56,398 bases of DNA, from contig JAIERW010000004.1 of the NCBI GenBank assembly GCA_019746485.1, positions 1 to 56,398 on the forward strand. Reading direction: 5' to 3'. A model generated the notes under the pieces. It searched no databases. It saw only the letters and a list, made by a program, of their open reading frames with translations, and was not told the origin of the DNA. Of the stretch, positions 53,141 to 56,398 are shown one piece after another. Numbering within the stretch: position 1 is the first letter of the stretch; each line of letters starts with the position of its first letter. The DNA is from Candidatus Babeliales bacterium (lineage in GTDB: Bacteria; Babelota; Babeliae; Babelales; RVW-14). Made by a program: the position numbers and the translations under genes.

Positions 53141-53169
53141 ATTGTAGCTTAAAAGCTACAAAAAATCAA
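53141..53169 (-). promoter_or_regulatory. Toxin-antitoxin promoter with palindromic operator
   Basis: Minus strand: TTGATT, 17-bp spacer, TACAAT. A near-perfect palindrome (53142-53161, ttgtagctt/aagctacaa arms) covers the spacer and -10 box, where an antitoxin repressor would sit. The expected transcript start is about 53134, only a few bases before the open toxin frame. Confidence 0.65.
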
Positions 53170-53252
53170 GGCCTAACTTTTTTCAAGACAGCAAGACTTT
53201 GTGTTTCGGCAATATTTCTCAGGGCGATCTCAAGAATGCGAGGGTTGTTGTT
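53166..53252 (-). pseudogene. Fragment of a second HigA-type antitoxin
   Basis: Reads NNNPRILEIALRNIAETQSL and a few more codons to TGA, matching DPRIFLIAVRNVIEAHGL of the intact antitoxin, including runs of identical bases. It lies in the same frame as gatB just past its TAA. No start or HTH remains. Confidence 0.75.
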
Positions 53253-53264
53253 AGTTCTCAATTC

Positions 53265-54728
53265 TTATCCCAAATACTTTTTCAGCAATTCATTAATAAC
53301 CACTGGGTTGGCTTTGCCTTGGGTGGCCTTCATAACTTGGCCTACAAAGAAACCAAGTACGCGGTCTTGGCCGGCTTTAAGTTTGGCTACTGAGTCTGGG
53401 TTGTCTTCAACAATCTTTTTGACAATTGCTTCCAGCTCGTCGCTTGAGCCTACTTGCTTCAAATCTTTTTCTTCAATGATAATCGCAGGCATTTTACCGG
53501 TAGCTGCCATTTCAGCAAAAACATCTTGAGCAATTTTGTTGTTGATAGTGCCTTGTTCAATCTCGTTGACCAGTGCTGCCAAATGGTGCGGGGTTACTGG
53601 ACTTTCTGTCAATGACAGTTTGCTTTCATTTAAAAAGCTCAGCAAGTTGCGCAGCATCCAGTTGGCAATTGGCTTTGCTGGTGCGCCTGCTTTTGCTGCC
53701 GCTTCAAAGAAGTCGGCACGTTCTTGCGTGTCTACCAAAATAGCCGTTTCATATCCTGAAAGGCCGTACTCTTTTTGAAAGCGTGCAAGTTTATGGTGCG
53801 GTAGTTCGGGAAGTTGCTTACGCAAATTTTCAATCCACGCATCGTCAATAACAATTAATGGCAAATCAGGCTCGGTAAAGTAGCGGTAGTCTGCTGTTTC
53901 TTCTTTTGAACGCATAAAGAATGTTTTATTATTTTTGCTGTCCCACAGGCGCGTTTCCATACGCATTGTTTCGCCTGTTTCAAGCATGGTAATATGCCGC
54001 TCAATTTCATAATCAATTGCTTGGCCAATATATTTGAACGAGTTGATATTTTTAACTTCAACGCGTGTACCAAGCTGCGTAGCTTCTTTCTTTTTTACCG
54101 AAACGTTAACGTCGGCACGGAATGAGCCTTTTTCCATGTCGGCGTCACTGATGCCCAGATATTGTACTATTGAGCGCAGGCGCATTAAATAAGCGCGTGC
54201 TTCTTGTGCAGTTGCAATGTCTGGCTGGCTTACAATTTCTAGTAGTGGAGTGCCCGCGCGGTTCAAATCTACCAAGCTGGTGCCCAGTGTGGTGTGGATA
54301 TTTTTACCGGCATCTTCTTCCATGTGCATGCGCAAGATACGAATCTGCTTTTCAGAGCCATCTTCAAGCTCAATTGTGATATGCCCATTTTGGCAAATTG
54401 GATTGTCGTCTTGCGTGACTTGGTAATTTTTTGGCAAGTCTGGGTACATGTAGTGCTTGCGTGCAAAGTCGGTTTTTGGCGTGATTGTGCAATCGGCTGC
54501 CAAGCCTGCCATTATGGCAAAGTCGACAACTTTTTTGTTGAGTACGGGCAGGGTACCTGGGTAGCCGGCGCATACCTGGCAGATATTACTGTTTGGCTCG
54601 TCACCAAAATTGTTGGAACAACCACAAAATATTTTAGACTTTGTTTTAAGTTGGACATGCACTTCAATACCAATAGTTGCTTGGTATGAGGGATATTTTT
54701 CTAAAACGTCTTTTGTTTGCGCTGACAT
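53265..54728 (-). CDS. gatB: Aspartyl/glutamyl-tRNA amidotransferase subunit B
   Basis: 487 residues, normal length. GatB is the tRNA-binding kinase subunit of GatCAB, which amidates Glu-tRNA(Gln) and/or Asp-tRNA(Asn). Visible: TIGIEVHVQLKTKSKIFCGCSN, CQVCAGYPGTLPVLN (zinc cysteines), KTDFARKHYMYPDLPKNYQ, and the C-terminal YqeY-like tail. Its presence suggests no GlnRS and/or AsnRS (inference). GatA and GatC are not here. It lies 25 bp after the RNase gene. Confidence 0.96.
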   Translation of the reverse strand: MSAQTKDVLEKYPSYQATIGIEVHVQLKTKSKIFCGCSNNFGDEPNSNICQVCAGYPGTLPVLNKKVVDFAIMAGLAADCTITPKTDFARKHYMYPDLPKNYQVTQDDNPICQNGHITIELEDGSEKQIRILRMHMEEDAGKNIHTTLGTSLVDLNRAGTPLLEIVSQPDIATAQEARAYLMRLRSIVQYLGISDADMEKGSFRADVNVSVKKKEATQLGTRVEVKNINSFKYIGQAIDYEIERHITMLETGETMRMETRLWDSKNNKTFFMRSKEETADYRYFTEPDLPLIVIDDAWIENLRKQLPELPHHKLARFQKEYGLSGYETAILVDTQERADFFEAAAKAGAPAKPIANWMLRNLLSFLNESKLSLTESPVTPHHLAALVNEIEQGTINNKIAQDVFAEMAATGKMPAIIIEEKDLKQVGSSDELEAIVKKIVEDNPDSVAKLKAGQDRVLGFFVGQVMKATQGKANPVVINELLKKYLG

Positions 54729-54753
54729 GCGGTATCCTTACTTGAGGAGCTTA

Positions 54754-56265
54754 TTAAACTTTATTGATTTGAAAGTGGTTGCCTTCAAGATCTTCATTGC
54801 TTTCTAAAACAATTTTAACGCCAAGTCTTTTTTCAAGCTGCAAAATTGATTTATACTCATGATGAATTAGATAGTCAAACACCTTGAGCGGGATGCTCAA
54901 AACGATAGAATCTTTCATGCCTTTGCGTACAACATCTTTGCTAAACTCTTGCAACAACTCAAAACTGAGTGTTGAAGTTGATTTTACCGCGCCACTGCCA
55001 TGACAGGTTTGGCATACGTGCATCAGCTGCTGTACCAAGGTTTTGCCTGAGCGTTTACGCGTCATTTGAATAATACCAAATTCCGAAACTTTTAAGGTGA
55101 CTGACTGGTACTTGTCCCGTTCGTGCAGCATTTTTTCAAAATGGCGCGAAAGCTTTTGGCGGTTGCCTTGGTTTGCCATATCAATAAAGTCGATCACAAT
55201 CAGGCCGCCAATGTTGCGCAGGCGTAGTTGTGTGGCAATTTCTTCTGCTGCTTCCAAGTTGGTACGTAAAATGGTGTCTTCCATATTATTGGAACCGGTA
55301 AACTTGCCGGTGTTAACGTCAACAACCGTCATAGCCTCGGTAGATTCAATAATCAAAGAACCGCCCGACTTGAGTTGTACCTTCTTTTGCAGTGCTTTTT
55401 CAATTTGCTTTTCGATATCAAATTTATCAAACAGTGGTGGGTGGTCGCCATAAAAGCGGATACGATCGGCAAATTCTGGCGTTAGGGCTTTTACCACATT
55501 AATAATTTTTTCTTGGTCTTGCTTGTCGTCGGTAATAATTGCTTCAACATCATCGTCCAAGTGGTCGCGCACGGTACGCAGTGAAAGTGAAAGATCTTCG
55601 TGGATCTTTTCGCCCGGCTTTGCTTTAGCAAACTTTTTTTGGACCGATTTCCACGTTGATATTAAAACTTCAATATCTTTTTCAATTGCTTTTTGTAAAC
55701 GACCTTCTGCGGTGGTGCGCGCAATAGCGCCCATACCTTCAGGAACGCATTGTGCTACAATTTCTTTTAAGCGTGTGCGCTCGTCGCGGTCTTCAATTTT
55801 TTTTGAAACGCCGATTTGTGGAATATTGGGCATGAGCACCACAAATTTCCCAGGCAGCGTAAAACAGGTTGTTAGTTTGGCGCCTTTTTCATGAATTGGT
55901 TCTTTAATAACCTGTACTAAAACGTCTTCACCTTCAGTAAATATTTTGCTGATATCCAGTGATGATTTTAGCTCCCGTTTGCTGAGCTCTTCCTCATCTT
56001 CCAGTTGCAAAAATTCTGAAATTTTTTCAGTTGCTAGTGAGCGGTCTACTTCGGTAATGTGTAGAAAGCCAGATTTGCTGTGGCCGATATCAACAAAAGC
56101 AGTTTGGATGCCTGGTAAAACTTTAGTAATGCGGCCTTTAAAATAACAGCGCTCTAGATCTTCTTTACTTTTGGTATCAAAGTAAATGTCCTGTAACTTA
56201 TTGTCATTTAAAAGGGCAACGCGAGTTTGCCAAAGTTCGTTGTTGATAAGAATTTTTTTTGCCAT
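54754..56265 (-). CDS. rng: Ribonuclease G/E
   Basis: 503 residues, the RNase G length; there is no RNase E-type C-terminal scaffold. It is a 5'-end-sensing endonuclease for rRNA and mRNA processing. Visible: S1 domain (YFKGRITKVLPGIQTAFVDI, GFLHITEV), DNase-I-like catalytic part with TVVDVNTGKFTGSNNMEDTI and GGLIVIDFIDMANQGN (metal-binding Asp residues), and the Zn-link CQTCHG that joins dimers. First gene of an operon with gatB. Confidence 0.94.
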   Translation of the reverse strand: MAKKILINNELWQTRVALLNDNKLQDIYFDTKSKEDLERCYFKGRITKVLPGIQTAFVDIGHSKSGFLHITEVDRSLATEKISEFLQLEDEEELSKRELKSSLDISKIFTEGEDVLVQVIKEPIHEKGAKLTTCFTLPGKFVVLMPNIPQIGVSKKIEDRDERTRLKEIVAQCVPEGMGAIARTTAEGRLQKAIEKDIEVLISTWKSVQKKFAKAKPGEKIHEDLSLSLRTVRDHLDDDVEAIITDDKQDQEKIINVVKALTPEFADRIRFYGDHPPLFDKFDIEKQIEKALQKKVQLKSGGSLIIESTEAMTVVDVNTGKFTGSNNMEDTILRTNLEAAEEIATQLRLRNIGGLIVIDFIDMANQGNRQKLSRHFEKMLHERDKYQSVTLKVSEFGIIQMTRKRSGKTLVQQLMHVCQTCHGSGAVKSTSTLSFELLQEFSKDVVRKGMKDSIVLSIPLKVFDYLIHHEYKSILQLEKRLGVKIVLESNEDLEGNHFQINKV

Positions 56266-56342
56266 GATGCCTCGAAAAAACGGAATTTTTTTATAGTTTC
56301 TCTAGTTTCAAATTTTTAAAGGATTAATGCGATTCATTCGCT

Positions 56343-56348
56343 ATTATA
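56343..56348 (-). promoter_or_regulatory. -10 box upstream of rng
   Basis: Minus strand TATAAT in gggtataatag, about 78 bp before the rng start. The hexamer 17 bp upstream is poor. The remaining bases to the window end hold nothing else I can support. Confidence 0.45.
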
Positions 56349-56398
56349 CCCTATCCTAAAAAAAGTGCGTAATAGAATCAACAAACTGAATAAATTAG

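Overview
The window is a continuous bacterial chromosome segment, moderately AT-rich by eye. It encodes housekeeping enzymes (GyrB, MutY, UvrB, LeuRS, RuvA, GatB, RNase G/E, transketolase, transaldolase) mixed with many Sec-exported proteins of unknown role. A TamB homologue implies a double membrane. No biosynthetic pathway is visible, but an amino-acid importer, ankyrin protein, repeated protease families and giant secreted proteins are. I read this as a host-dependent Gram-negative bacterium, most like Candidatus Dependentiae (TM6). That assignment is an inference from gene content; no 16S or marker comparison was possible.

Layout: 1-2337 holds gyrB, cut by the window edge. 2407-13074 (minus) holds two paralogous secreted proteins of 1702 and 1795 residues, each with a signal peptide, Lys-rich linker, six-blade tectonin-like propeller, three farnesoic-acid-methyltransferase-type (PF12248-like) domains and a Pro/Gly/Met-rich tail. 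13217-16068 (minus) is a uvrB-mutY operon. 16382-19650 (plus) has a TrpR-like regulator, a three-gene polar amino-acid ABC transporter and a CYTH-domain protein, followed by tRNA-Asp. 19982-22526 (minus) is a nudix-transketolase operon. 22654-28587 (minus) is a run of four tandem secreted clostripain-type (C11) peptidases followed by a secreted ankyrin protein. leuS follows on the plus strand.

31410-38100 (plus) is the most unusual part: twelve consecutive small secreted proteins, too diverged to align easily, that share one layout (signal peptide, opening beta-strand with an N-x-S/T turn, mid-protein GF or W-x-E motif, a late Y-x-L-x-F strand pair, acidic tail). The run ends in a transaldolase gene. 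The first member lies between two copies of the leuS 3' end plus its terminator, which looks like the scar of an insertion or duplication. Next come a secreted phospholipase-D-type protein, a coiled-coil protein and a ruvA-pseudopilin-tamB operon (39413-43979). Three plant-Deg9-like serine proteases follow (44206-49466); the last has no signal peptide. Then come a secreted protein ending in a CYTH domain and two small paralogous secreted proteins.

52459-53169 (minus) is a HigB/HigA-type toxin-antitoxin locus. It has a clear promoter and palindromic operator, but the toxin frame has no ATG/GTG/TTG at its proper start, and a fragment of a second antitoxin lies in frame just past the gatB stop. 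The window closes with an rng-gatB operon. Start codons were chosen by Shine-Dalgarno spacing; product names come from motifs read by eye.
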